A program made the translations under genes and the position numbers. The notes below the pieces were generated by a model. It saw only the letters and a program-made list of their open reading frames with translations, did not search any database and was not told the origin of the DNA. Below are positions 9,171 through 19,304 of a stretch of DNA of 64,000 nucleotides, piece by piece. Origin of the DNA: Martinezella tropici (GTDB lineage Bacteria > Pseudomonadota > Alphaproteobacteria > Rhizobiales > Rhizobiaceae); NCBI GenBank assembly GCA_000799755.1, contig JUHI01000005.1:124001-188000 (forward strand). The letters are read 5' to 3'. Numbering within the stretch: the stretch's first letter is position 1; every line of letters begins with the position of its first letter.

Positions 9171-12100
9171 TATCCCTCCTGCAGGTCGTCGATTACGGTC
9201 CCGTTGATCGCGACCGAATATCCGCCCGTCGCATCCACTTTCGAAACCGAGATTTCGTATCTACCGCTGGGAAGTTCCAGCCCGGCCGAGAAGCCGTCCC
9301 AGCCCGCCGGCAGGACAGGCTTGACGTGCAGCCGACCGTTCTCTGTGCGGATGCCGAGGATGCCCTCGATCGCGGTTCGATAGAACCATCCAGCCGAGCC
9401 GGTATACCAGCTCCAGCCACCACGGCCTTTAAGGTCGCCTTCGCCATAAACATCGCCGGCGATCACATAGGGCTCGACGCGATAGGTTTCCGCAGAGGAT
9501 TTATCGAGCGCGTGGTTGATGGGGTTCAACATGTCGACAGCGCGCCAAGCGTCTTCGCCTCGGCCCATCCGGGCAAGCGCAAGGGCCGTCCACATGGCGG
9601 CATGGGTATACTGGCCGCCGTTTTCGCGCACGCCCGGCGGGTAGGCCTTGATCACACCGGGATCATTGACCGGCTTGACGAAGGGCGGCGTCAGCAGGCG
9701 GATGAGCTTACCCTCGTCATCGACCAGCTTGTCGAGGACAGCGTTCATGGCCATGCTGCTGCGGTCGGCATCGCCCTCGCCAGAGAGCACGCTCCAGGAT
9801 TGAGCAATCGAGTCGATCTTGTCTTCTGCCGACTGGCTAGATCCAAGAGGCGCGCCGTTGTCGTAATAGCCTCGGCGATAATATTCACCATCCCAACCGG
9901 CCGTTTCGATCGCGGCCTTTAGCTTTGCCAGATGATCCGACCAGCGGCCGGCGCGTTGCTTGTCGCCGCGCGTTTCGGCATAGGCGATGAAGCGACGCAG
10001 AGCGCCCGCGAGGAACCAGGCGAGCCAGACGCTCTCACCGCGGCCAGCGATGCCGACGCGATCCATCTTGTCGCACCAGTCACCGCTCATCATCAGCGGC
10101 AGGCCGTTGACGCCCGTGCGCTTGATTGCAAGATCGAGGCCGAGGGCGGCATGCTCGTAGAGCGATGCGGTCTCATCGGAAACACGCGGCTGCAGGAAGG
10201 CATCGTACTGGCCGGGGCTGAGTTGCGCACCTTCTACGAAAGGCAGCATCTCGTCCATGATCGAGCTGTCACCGGTCGCCGTGCAATATTGGTCGACGGC
10301 GTAGGCGAGCCACACCGGATCGTCGGAGATGTTCGTGCGAACGCCCGCACCGCTATCTGCCAGCCACCAGTGCTGGAAGTCGCCTTCCGCGAACTGACGA
10401 CGGCCGGTATTGAGGATCTGCTTGCGTGCGATTTCAGGCGAATGCAGCAGGAAGGCCAGCGAATCCTGCAGCTGGTCGCGCAGGTTCCACGCACCGCTCG
10501 ACTGGTAGAAGGCGGTGCGGGCCATGATGCGGCAGCTATAGGTCTGGTAGGGCAGCCAGCTGTTGACCATGAAGTCGAGCCGCTGATCCGGAGTCGAGAC
10601 ACGCGTCTTGCCGGTGAAGGTCTTCCAGAACTCGCGCGTCTTCTCAAGAACGTCGCCGAAGCCGACGGAGCGGATGTTGGCGATCAGCGCGGCGGCTTCT
10701 TCCTGCGAGGCGGCGTCACCCATATAGAAGCAGATATCGCGTTCTTCCCCCGGCTCGATCGTCAGATCGAACGCCATGGCGGCTGCCGGATCGCCATCGA
10801 GATCGACGGCGTTGGATAGCCGCGAGCCGGCCGAGACCGTGCGCGGTTGCTGGATCGTTCCGTGCCGGCCGATGAATTCACGGCGGCTGGTGGAGACGCT
10901 CGACGGTGTTTCACTTGCCGCAAATGCCGCAACACGCGTCCCGAAGCTTACGCTGAACGGATTTTTCGCAAAGACCGCTCCACTCGCACTGTCGAAGCTC
11001 GATATGATGAAGGGCTTGCTCTTGGTCGGGTTATTGCCGAGAATCCATTCGGCATAGCCGTAGAGACGCAGCTTGCGTGCTTCACCCGCATCATTGCGGA
11101 TGCGCAGCTGCGTCAGCTTGACGGGCTTTTCCATGTCGAGCGTCTGGGTGACCTCGAGGGAAATTTCGTCCTGGACCGTCGAGAAGACCGAGTAACCAAG
11201 CCCGTGACGGGCTTCGAAACGCGTATCTGCGCGCTGCGCCAGCGAGGCGTACGGCACGATGACGGAGCCACGGTCGAGATCCTTCAAATAGAAGGCCTCG
11301 CCCGGCCGGTTGGTCACCATGTCGTTGGTCCAGGGCGTCAGCTGATGGTCGCGGGAGTTCTGGCTCCAGGTGAAGGCGGCACCCTCCGCCGAAACATGGA
11401 AGCCGAAACTCTCATTGGCGATGATGTTGACCCACGGATGCGGCGTCTGCTCGCCGCCGGACAGGCGCACGACATATTCGCTACCATCGGCCGCAAAGCC
11501 GCCATAGCCGTTCCAGAAGGCCAGATCGCTGCCGTCGACGGGCAATGCTCCGGCAACATCGCGCACCATGCGCGGCACCAGAGTGGAATCGCCCCACTGA
11601 CCAAGCAGCGCAGGCGAACCGGAAACGGAACGGGCCTTTTGCACCTGGTCGATGAGGCTACCGTCACGACCACGCATCACGACGCGCGAGGCGGCGATGA
11701 TGGCGTCATAGGCTTCCGGAGTGGTCAGATCCTTGCGCAGGACATAGATGTTGCGCTGGATGCCGGCGACTTCGCTGGCGTGACGTGCCGCGTCACAGAG
11801 CTGGTCGATGGTGCGCTGCATTTCGGCAGCCGCCTCACCGGCGCGCTCGTTGAAGATAACGAGATCGACCTCGACCCCGCGTGATTGCAAGAGGCCCTGT
11901 GCACGCAGCAATTCCTTGACGAGATCCGTGCCAAGTTCGTCGGTAATGCGCAAGGTCATCAGCGGCGCATCGCCGGACAATGTCGCGCCCCAGAGGACGG
12001 ACTGCGAATTGAGCCCCTCGCGGACCGCCTTGTTGTCGGCACGCAACGCCATATCCGGATAGATGATGTAGCGGGCGAAGCGCTGGTAGGCGGCCGCCTC

Positions 12101-15100
12101 CTTGGAATTGACGCCGATCTGGCGCAGCTGGCTCTGCGTTCTCGTCCACGCCTGAACGAGCCCTTGAGCAAAGCTTTCCGGCTGGCGATAGTGCTCAACC
12201 GCCGCTTCAAGTTCGGCGCGTTCGGCCGCAGCAATGGTCCAGAAGGTTACGCTGACCTTCTCACCGGCCGGCACGCGAAGCGTCCGGCGGAGCGACAGGC
12301 AGGTATCCATCGTGAAGCCGCTGGAATTGGAAAGTTCCGCGCCGGCGTCGAAGGCCGCAGCTTCCGTCAGCGTGCGGCCGCGTCCAAGGAAGCGCATGCG
12401 GTCCGTCTCATAATGAGTCGGCAAATCTTCGCCCGAGGTATCGACGATCAGATGGGCAATCGCGATTTCGGGGTCCGTCACACCGCGCTTCTGGCGCTCT
12501 ACGAAGATCGCATCGCCGGAAGCGGCGATTTCGGTCTTGAGGAACATGCGGGCGAAGACCGGGTGACCGGTATCGACGGCATCGAGCGTTGCCACGGGCT
12601 CCATGTAGGACGTGACTTCGATAAGCCGGTCTTCCGTGCCGGTATTGCTGATCGTCAGGCGGCGGCCTTCGGCATCGTGATTGCTGGCAACGAAGACTTC
12701 CATTTCGCTCGTCAGCTCGCCGACGGTCTTGATGAACTCCGCCTTGTCGTCGCTGAAGCTTACCCGAACGTGCTCGTTGGCGATCGAACGCGGCTCTGCC
12801 GTGGCGGACCACCATTCGTTCGCTGCCGTATCGCGCATGAAGACGAACGACCCCCAGCGATCCTCGGTCGGATCGGCGCGCCAGCGATTGACGGAGAGGT
12901 TTTTCCAGCGGCTGTAGCCCGAACCGGTCGCCGTCAGCATGGTCGAGTAACGGCCGTTCGACAACAGCAGCAACTCGCGCTCGCGCGATGCCGGGTCTTC
13001 GAGGCGGCGCACTTCGGGACGCATCAGATCGCCCTGAATTGTCGCGGGCGCATCGGTTTCGTGCTTGGCGGCCATGACGGGAATGTCGCGCGGCGCCTTT
13101 TCCTGCAGCAGCAGTTCTGCAGCCTCGATCACGGGATCGGCATGGAACAGCTCTCGCAGCATGCCGTCGAAAGCCACGTTGGCAACGGCGGCAATCGACA
13201 TGCCATGATGGTGCGCATAGTAATTGTAGACCACCGCGCATTGCTTGCCTTCGGGCACGCGGCTTGCCGTGAAGTCGACGGCATCATGGAAACCATACAT
13301 GCCGAGCGCGCCGACGGCCCGCAACCGGTTGAGGTTTTCGAGGGCCGCGACCGGATTGTACTGGCTAGCCAGCAGCGAGGCATAGGGAGCGATGACGGCG
13401 TTCTGTCCGAGACCCCGCTTCAGGCCGAGCGTCGGCACCCCGAAATTGCTGTACTGATAGTTCATCTGGTGATCGCGGGCGTTGAAGGCCGCTTCCGAGA
13501 TGCCCCACGGCGTGCCAAGCTTGCGCGCATAGTTCATCTGTTCGAGAACGATCAGATTGTTGGTCTGGTTGAGAATCCCGCCGCTGCGCTCCTGCATGAC
13601 GAGGGGCGGCATCAGATATTCGAACATCGAGCCCGACCAGGAGACCAGCGCACCGCGGGTGCCGACGGGCACGACATGGCGGCCGAGCTTGTACCAGTGC
13701 TCGGTCGGCAGATCACCCTTTGCGACCGAAAACAGGCTCGTCAGACGCGCTTCCGAGGCGAGCAGATCGTAGCAGGCAGCATCCACTTCTTCCGTCTCGA
13801 CGCGGAAGCCGATCGACAGCAGCCGGCGCTCCGGACGGTAGAGGAAGCTGAAATCCATGTCGAAGGCGATTTCGCGGGCGCGATTGCCAATCCGGGTCAA
13901 CCTTTCGCTGATGTCAGGCGCCTGCGTGGGATCGAAAGCCTTGTCGACCTGGTGAAGTTCGCAGGTTTCGACCAGCTTTTCCGCCCAATGGACGACCTCG
14001 TCGCTCCGCGTGGTCTTGACTTCCCTATCGAGGCTTCCGGCAAGCTCGCGGATTTCCCGCGCCTGCCCGGCGAAGCGTTCAATGAGACCGGAGGAGAACT
14101 CCTTCTCGCCCTTGCCGGTCGCAACCGCCGCTTCAAGCTCGGCGATACGGCCGTCAAGGCGGTCGTGAAGCGATCGGTTCGAGCGGGTATCGTCATCGAG
14201 CTCGGAAAGTACTTCGCGCAGAATTGCTGCGACATCGCCGATGCCGTCCAGATCGGTATGGATATGGGCAAGAGGAGACTGGGCCCAGATGCGGCACGCC
14301 GATGAAACGGCAATCAGGTGACCGGCAAAATTGCCGCTGTCGACCGACGACACATATCTGCGGCCGAGCGGCTTCAGCGTGTCGGTATGATACCAGTTAA
14401 ACAGGTGCCCGCGATATTTCTCGAGCTTTTCAACCGTCTCGATCGTCTGCTCGATGCGCTCGACCGCTTCCACGAACGAGATCCAGCCGAAGCGACGCGC
14501 CGAAATGACCGACAGCAGATAGACGCCGATATTGGTCGGGGATGTACGCATGGCGACGACGGCATGCGGCGTCTGCTGAACGTTGTCGGGTGGCAGGAAA
14601 TGCTGATCGGGAACGACGAAGTGGTCGAAATAGCGCCAAGTGCGTCTTGCGATCTTGCGCAACTCGTTGCGAACCTGATCGGGAACGACGAGACGGTCTT
14701 CCGTTTCCGCCGTCTGGCTGACGAGCCAGGCGATGGCTGGCGACAGCGCCCAGAGAACGACGAAAGGAAGCCCTACCAGCCAGGCAATGTCGCCGGAAGA
14801 GGCGGCGAAGATCAGCGCCAGAATGGCCAAAAGCGGCGCGCGCCACATGACCTTGTAGTGGCCGAGGATCGTGGTCTGGGCCATGGCCTGCGCGCTTGCC
14901 GCAGTACGCCACTGCAGCATCAGTTTGCGGCTGACGAACATGCGGTAGAGCGAACGGACGATCGCATCGGCCATGACACATGCGATATCGGCAATGAAGA
15001 TGATGCGCAGCGCCACCTGGGCATTGGCATTCTCGATGTCTTTCCAGACAGTATGGAGATGCGCCTGCAGGATGATGTCGCTGGTTCGCGGAATGATACC

Positions 15101-17644
15101 GTTGATCAGCGACAGCGTCGGAGCGACGAAAAGGCTGAAGATCAGCAGAATCTGCCAGACGAGCGCGCCGAGAGGATCCATCCAGTACCAGCCGAGCACG
15201 GACGCCAGGAGCCATGCGATCGGGGTCAGCGAGCGGCGCAAATTGTCGAGCATCTTCCAGCAGCCGAGCGCGGTGATGCCGCGGCGGTCGTCGAAAATGT
15301 AGGGAATAAGCTGCCAGTCGCCGCGTGCCCAGCGATGCTGACGCGAGACTTCGACTTCGTAGCGGATCGGGAAATCCTCGACGAGCTCACAGTCGGTCAC
15401 CAGTCCGCACCGTGCCATCGAACCTTCGAGCAGGTCGTGGCTCAAGATGGAGTTTTCGCTGATCCGGCCCTTCAGCGAGGCTTCGAAGGCATCGACGTGA
15501 TAAAGGCCCTTACCGGTGAAGCTACCTTCGCCGGTGATGTCCTGATAAACGTCGGAGACCGCGAAGACGTAAGGGTCGAGACCGCGATTGACCGAGAAGA
15601 CGCGCTGGAAGGCGGATGCGTCCTTGCCCGTCGTCAGCGACGGCGTCACCCGCGGCTGCAGCACGCCGTAGCCATCCACGACGCGCTGTTTCTTGTCGTC
15701 GAAAACCGGGCGATTGATCGGATGGTGCATCTTGCCGACAAGCTTCGTGACGGTATCGCGGACAATGCGCGTATCGCTGTCCAGCGTCATGACATACTTG
15801 ACGTCGGCCGGAACCACATCGAAGCCCGCAATAAAGCTCGTATCCGGGCTGCCGCGCAACAGCATGTTGAGTTCATGCAGCTTGCCGCGCTTGCGCTCCC
15901 AACCCATCCAGACGCCTTCGGCCGGGTTATGCTGTCGGCGGCGATGGAGGAGATAGAAGCGCTGCTTGCCCTCTTCCGAATAGCGAGATTCCAGTTCGGC
16001 GATCTTGCTGCGCGCGTAATCGAGAACTTCGAGATCGCGCGCGGTCTGTTCTTCTTCGGCATCCGGCCAGTCGGTCAGGAGCGCGTAATAGATTTCACCG
16101 CGGGCATTGGCGAGATAATGCACCTCAAGATTGCGAACGAGTTCATCGACATGCTCACGCTTGCCGATCAAGGAGGGGATGGTAACAAGCGTGCGCGCGT
16201 CCGCAGGCAATCCCTTCTTGAACTCATAGCCGACGAGACGATCCGGCGTGATGAAGAACGTCGCAAAGAAATTGAAGAGGCCGGTTGCGCCCTCTGATGC
16301 CGGAAGGGCGAACATCAGCAGCAGAGCAATGGTCGCAAAGAGCGGCATGCCTGTGTCGACGAACACCCATTCGACCAGAATCAGCGCCAGCAGTGTCAGG
16401 AGAAGTACGGGAACGGCGATCGATAGCCAGTTTAGCTTGCGCACCATCCGCATGAACCGCAGGCCGAGCGTCGGCCTAAAACCGATCTCCGCCTCCAGCG
16501 CCGGACGCCCACTGCCGACGAAATAGTAGCCGACATTGCTCGCAGATCCGCCCCTGCTCTCACTTTTTGCACGGTCGGTCAGCCGGACGGCAGCCTCGGC
16601 GATATCCATTTCCGTCTTATCGGAGCGCTTTGCGAGCTTTTCGATCTGGCGGCGGTAGCTGTTGCGAGATCCGGAATCGAGCTCGGCATAATCCGTCTGC
16701 TGCCAGAGCAGCTTGTCGATGGTGCTGACCTCCTCGACCCATTCGGACCAGTCGGTGTCGTTGATTTCGCGCAGGCTCTTGATGATGCTGCCCATCAGCG
16801 CATTGGCTGCGCCAAGACGGGTCTGCTCGGCCGTCATGACGGCTTCCGCATCCGTTCCCTTGGCGGAGAGCTTGCCTTCAAGCCAGTTCAACGCAGCTTC
16901 CGTTGGCTCGAGCGCATTGCGAAGACGATAATGCAACTGCGTGACGAAGGTCGTGTCGTCGACGTTGGCGGCCAACGTCTCCAGATATTGCGCTGCGCCA
17001 GCATCGCCGAGCGAAATCACCTCTGTGGCCGCCGCATTCGCGGCCGCGCGCATTTCACGGCTCTTGTCGATTTGCGATGCCACCCGGCGAAGATTGTCGA
17101 TCAGTACGTAGCGCACGAGCGAGGGCAACGCCCAGAGTTCGCCGATCCGCAAGGTCTCGCGATCCTGGAACCCTTCCGTGACGGCCGTCATACCGGCATT
17201 GCTGATATTGCTGTGCGCATGCGCCATGTAAAGCCAGGCGAGTGCGAGAGTGCGTGGCACCTCCGTGCCGTCAAGCTTGATCTTGCGCAGTTCGCGATAG
17301 AACTTTTTCGGAAAATCGCGACGAACTTCCTGGATCGCTTCTTCGACGATGTAATGATTGTCGAGCAGCCACTCGGCGGCCGGCGTGATGCTCTCGCCGG
17401 CGTCGACATCCATGGCAGCGGCGCGATAGACCCTGAGAATCTCGGTCTCGTTCTCTTTATGCCGCAGATAAAAATCGAAATCTCTGAACTGAACGAGATC
17501 CAGCGTATGGCTCTCGGCAAATTTTGCAGCCCGCACCCTCAACTGCTCGTTTGATAGAAGAGCGGCACGGATTCCAAATTCGCGATCCGAATGAACCATC
17601 TGGGAAATTGAAGCAGAATCGTTGACAGTATCTTTAGACGACAT
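9152..17644 (-). CDS. ndvB: Cyclic beta-1,2-glucan synthase
   Basis: This 2830-residue inner-membrane enzyme has the length and architecture of NdvB/ChvB/Cgs. Membrane segments appear around residues 400-460, then a GT84 glycosyltransferase domain with a DSD metal/UDP-glucose motif near residue 621 and the QHRWARGDWQ motif near residue 770. Further membrane segments follow at about 800-1000, and the C-terminal part is a GH94-type phosphorylase domain with MMSGDWCDKMD near residue 2520. It initiates, elongates and cyclises periplasmic beta-1,2-glucan from UDP-glucose; the GH94 part controls chain length. In rhizobia and agrobacteria the product is needed for hypo-osmotic adaptation and host infection. 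It is monocistronic here. Confidence 0.97.
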   Translation of the reverse strand: MSSKDTVNDSASISQMVHSDREFGIRAALLSNEQLRVRAAKFAESHTLDLVQFRDFDFYLRHKENETEILRVYRAAAMDVDAGESITPAAEWLLDNHYIVEEAIQEVRRDFPKKFYRELRKIKLDGTEVPRTLALAWLYMAHAHSNISNAGMTAVTEGFQDRETLRIGELWALPSLVRYVLIDNLRRVASQIDKSREMRAAANAAATEVISLGDAGAAQYLETLAANVDDTTFVTQLHYRLRNALEPTEAALNWLEGKLSAKGTDAEAVMTAEQTRLGAANALMGSIIKSLREINDTDWSEWVEEVSTIDKLLWQQTDYAELDSGSRNSYRRQIEKLAKRSDKTEMDIAEAAVRLTDRAKSESRGGSASNVGYYFVGSGRPALEAEIGFRPTLGLRFMRMVRKLNWLSIAVPVLLLTLLALILVEWVFVDTGMPLFATIALLLMFALPASEGATGLFNFFATFFITPDRLVGYEFKKGLPADARTLVTIPSLIGKREHVDELVRNLEVHYLANARGEIYYALLTDWPDAEEEQTARDLEVLDYARSKIAELESRYSEEGKQRFYLLHRRRQHNPAEGVWMGWERKRGKLHELNMLLRGSPDTSFIAGFDVVPADVKYVMTLDSDTRIVRDTVTKLVGKMHHPINRPVFDDKKQRVVDGYGVLQPRVTPSLTTGKDASAFQRVFSVNRGLDPYVFAVSDVYQDITGEGSFTGKGLYHVDAFEASLKGRISENSILSHDLLEGSMARCGLVTDCELVEDFPIRYEVEVSRQHRWARGDWQLIPYIFDDRRGITALGCWKMLDNLRRSLTPIAWLLASVLGWYWMDPLGALVWQILLIFSLFVAPTLSLINGIIPRTSDIILQAHLHTVWKDIENANAQVALRIIFIADIACVMADAIVRSLYRMFVSRKLMLQWRTAASAQAMAQTTILGHYKVMWRAPLLAILALIFAASSGDIAWLVGLPFVVLWALSPAIAWLVSQTAETEDRLVVPDQVRNELRKIARRTWRYFDHFVVPDQHFLPPDNVQQTPHAVVAMRTSPTNIGVYLLSVISARRFGWISFVEAVERIEQTIETVEKLEKYRGHLFNWYHTDTLKPLGRRYVSSVDSGNFAGHLIAVSSACRIWAQSPLAHIHTDLDGIGDVAAILREVLSELDDDTRSNRSLHDRLDGRIAELEAAVATGKGEKEFSSGLIERFAGQAREIRELAGSLDREVKTTRSDEVVHWAEKLVETCELHQVDKAFDPTQAPDISERLTRIGNRAREIAFDMDFSFLYRPERRLLSIGFRVETEEVDAACYDLLASEARLTSLFSVAKGDLPTEHWYKLGRHVVPVGTRGALVSWSGSMFEYLMPPLVMQERSGGILNQTNNLIVLEQMNYARKLGTPWGISEAAFNARDHQMNYQYSNFGVPTLGLKRGLGQNAVIAPYASLLASQYNPVAALENLNRLRAVGALGMYGFHDAVDFTASRVPEGKQCAVVYNYYAHHHGMSIAAVANVAFDGMLRELFHADPVIEAAELLLQEKAPRDIPVMAAKHETDAPATIQGDLMRPEVRRLEDPASRERELLLLSNGRYSTMLTATGSGYSRWKNLSVNRWRADPTEDRWGSFVFMRDTAANEWWSATAEPRSIANEHVRVSFSDDKAEFIKTVGELTSEMEVFVASNHDAEGRRLTISNTGTEDRLIEVTSYMEPVATLDAVDTGHPVFARMFLKTEIAASGDAIFVERQKRGVTDPEIAIAHLIVDTSGEDLPTHYETDRMRFLGRGRTLTEAAAFDAGAELSNSSGFTMDTCLSLRRTLRVPAGEKVSVTFWTIAAAERAELEAAVEHYRQPESFAQGLVQAWTRTQSQLRQIGVNSKEAAAYQRFARYIIYPDMALRADNKAVREGLNSQSVLWGATLSGDAPLMTLRITDELGTDLVKELLRAQGLLQSRGVEVDLVIFNERAGEAAAEMQRTIDQLCDAARHASEVAGIQRNIYVLRKDLTTPEAYDAIIAASRVVMRGRDGSLIDQVQKARSVSGSPALLGQWGDSTLVPRMVRDVAGALPVDGSDLAFWNGYGGFAADGSEYVVRLSGGEQTPHPWVNIIANESFGFHVSAEGAAFTWSQNSRDHQLTPWTNDMVTNRPGEAFYLKDLDRGSVIVPYASLAQRADTRFEARHGLGYSVFSTVQDEISLEVTQTLDMEKPVKLTQLRIRNDAGEARKLRLYGYAEWILGNNPTKSKPFIISSFDSASGAVFAKNPFSVSFGTRVAAFAASETPSSVSTSRREFIGRHGTIQQPRTVSAGSRLSNAVDLDGDPAAAMAFDLTIEPGEERDICFYMGDAASQEEAAALIANIRSVGFGDVLEKTREFWKTFTGKTRVSTPDQRLDFMVNSWLPYQTYSCRIMARTAFYQSSGAWNLRDQLQDSLAFLLHSPEIARKQILNTGRRQFAEGDFQHWWLADSGAGVRTNISDDPVWLAYAVDQYCTATGDSSIMDEMLPFVEGAQLSPGQYDAFLQPRVSDETASLYEHAALGLDLAIKRTGVNGLPLMMSGDWCDKMDRVGIAGRGESVWLAWFLAGALRRFIAYAETRGDKQRAGRWSDHLAKLKAAIETAGWDGEYYRRGYYDNGAPLGSSQSAEDKIDSIAQSWSVLSGEGDADRSSMAMNAVLDKLVDDEGKLIRLLTPPFVKPVNDPGVIKAYPPGVRENGGQYTHAAMWTALALARMGRGEDAWRAVDMLNPINHALDKSSAETYRVEPYVIAGDVYGEGDLKGRGGWSWYTGSAGWFYRTAIEGILGIRTENGRLHVKPVLPAGWDGFSAGLELPSGRYEISVSKVDATGGYSVAINGTVIDDLQEGYSLTSS

Positions 17645-18234
17645 GTGTCTTTCGCTTTTGTCGCTTCGTTTCTCTCATGCGAGGTTCGAGAAACGAGAAC
17701 CAGGAGCCTGAAATCTTTGTTGCAGCACCCCACTTGACAGCAACCGGGGCGATCGTTTCCGCTTAACTAGCTGTAACACCCTGAACGCACGATTAATCAT
17801 TTCCGCGTTCGGCAACTCCACCGCACCCTTTTCCATCCCCCTTGCGGGCGGCTAGCGGCCAAATCTTCCGGCAAGGACGACTAGCGTTGGCGCACAATCA
17901 CTTTCTTCATCTTACTGTTGACTCAAACGCGATATCGAACATAGCAGAAACAGCGGCCGGCCGCACAATACCATATCGACGAATTCGCAGCTGGCCCCAT
18001 CGCTGCTCGCACAAACGAAGGCACCACATCGGCCTTCGGTGATCTTATCGAGCAAGCAACATTTCCATCGACGGCTTGGAAACCAGCTCTTCCTTCAAGT
18101 GCCGGCTGTTCCGGCGGGGAGGACATGTTCGGCGCAACAGCCATTCGGCTTTTCACCGAATCTGCCCCAATGGACAGCTCGGATATTCATCTCCTATGAA
18201 TGATCGTCAGGAATGTTAACGTGAAGGGCGTGCC
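17645..18234. other. Intergenic region between divergent ndvB and LysR genes
   Basis: About 590 bp carrying the promoters of ndvB (leftward) and the LysR gene (rightward). I see no coding frame with a ribosome-binding site and no clear RNA or repeat. The leader of ndvB is probably contained here, but its promoter could not be assigned confidently. Confidence 0.5.
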
Positions 18235-19143
18235 ATGGGTTGGCGAATTCCTTCTTTAAATGCCGCTCGATGCTTCGTGGTCGCCGGCGAATATCTGAGC
18301 TTCACCAAGGCGGCGAAAGATCTGCATGTTACCCAGAGCGCGGTAAGCCGCCAGGTTCAAGCACTCGAAGACCAGCTCGGCTTCCCACTGTTTGAGCGCT
18401 TTACGCGACGACTAGAACTCACCCCACAGGGGCGCATTCTCCTTTCGCATTGGAGGACGGCATTCCTGGAGATCGAGAAAGGCGTGAGAGAAGCCTCATC
18501 GTTTGCGGAACACCCGATCATGACTGTTGCGATGCCGCCGACCTTCTCGGTCCGGTGGGGAACGACATGCATCATAGAATTCCAGAGATTACATCCCTCG
18601 ACGGAAATCAGGCTGCGAGTCGACAGCGACGGAGTAGCGCTCGACGGCGGACAGGTCGATGTCGCGATAGAGTTTACCTATTCGAAACGGCGCCGTCGCG
18701 GGGCCAGACTTCTGTTTGCAGAACGGCTCATGCCGATCTGCTCCCCCGCCTATGCCGCCGAAATTGCTGATGGCGGGCCCGAGCAAATGCTTCGATCCGC
18801 CACCCTCCTGCATGTCCAGCAATGGGCCGATCGGTATGGCGATTGGAAGAACTGGCTAGCGGCTGCAGGCTATCCGGGCGTACCCTTCGAGCGCGGGCTG
18901 GTGTTCGAAACCGCCGACCTGGTCCTGAACGCAGCAAAACAGGGCGCGGGTATCGGTATCGGAGACCACGCCTATATCCGCGAAGATCTGCTGGCCGGCC
19001 TTCTGATCTCGCCGTTCCCCATCACCGTCAGCTACGACCGAGGCTACTTCATCAAGGCGCGTGACGACGAGCAGGGCTCGGAGGTTCGATCCGCCTTCGT
19101 CGACTTCATGATCCGGAAGACGGCGCAGTTCAACGAGGGATAG
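18235..19143 (+). CDS. LysR-family regulator, GcvA-like, next to the DMSP lyase gene
   Basis: This 302-residue LysR protein has the GcvA-style N-terminus (SLNAARCFVVAGEYLSFTKAAKDLHVTQSAVSRQVQALED), a winged HTH in the first 65 residues and an effector-binding domain after that. The ATG at 18235 is preceded by AAGGGCG. It sits on the same strand 161 bp upstream of the dddP-like gene, so it is the probable regulator of DMSP or betaine use. That functional link is inferred from position only. Confidence 0.9.
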   Translation: MGWRIPSLNAARCFVVAGEYLSFTKAAKDLHVTQSAVSRQVQALEDQLGFPLFERFTRRLELTPQGRILLSHWRTAFLEIEKGVREASSFAEHPIMTVAMPPTFSVRWGTTCIIEFQRLHPSTEIRLRVDSDGVALDGGQVDVAIEFTYSKRRRRGARLLFAERLMPICSPAYAAEIADGGPEQMLRSATLLHVQQWADRYGDWKNWLAAAGYPGVPFERGLVFETADLVLNAAKQGAGIGIGDHAYIREDLLAGLLISPFPITVSYDRGYFIKARDDEQGSEVRSAFVDFMIRKTAQFNEG

Positions 19144-19304
19144 AAAGGCGGGGCCGATATTTGCCGCTGCCCTTGTCACGATCATGCATTCATAAAACGC
19201 ATGCATAGGCCGAGAAATCACCGTTTGTCGCCCAGTCTCCTCTGCGTAATCATCCCCAGCAACGAGATGTCGCCATGACGCGGCTCCGCAAGAGGGGAAT
19301 GCAG

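Noticed and set aside
11885-16297. Two very long plus-strand open frames (about 806 and 659 codons) inside ndvB
   Set aside because: They are antisense to a clearly coding gene in a G/C-rich genome, where opposite-strand frames stay open by codon bias. They show no family features or ribosome-binding sites.
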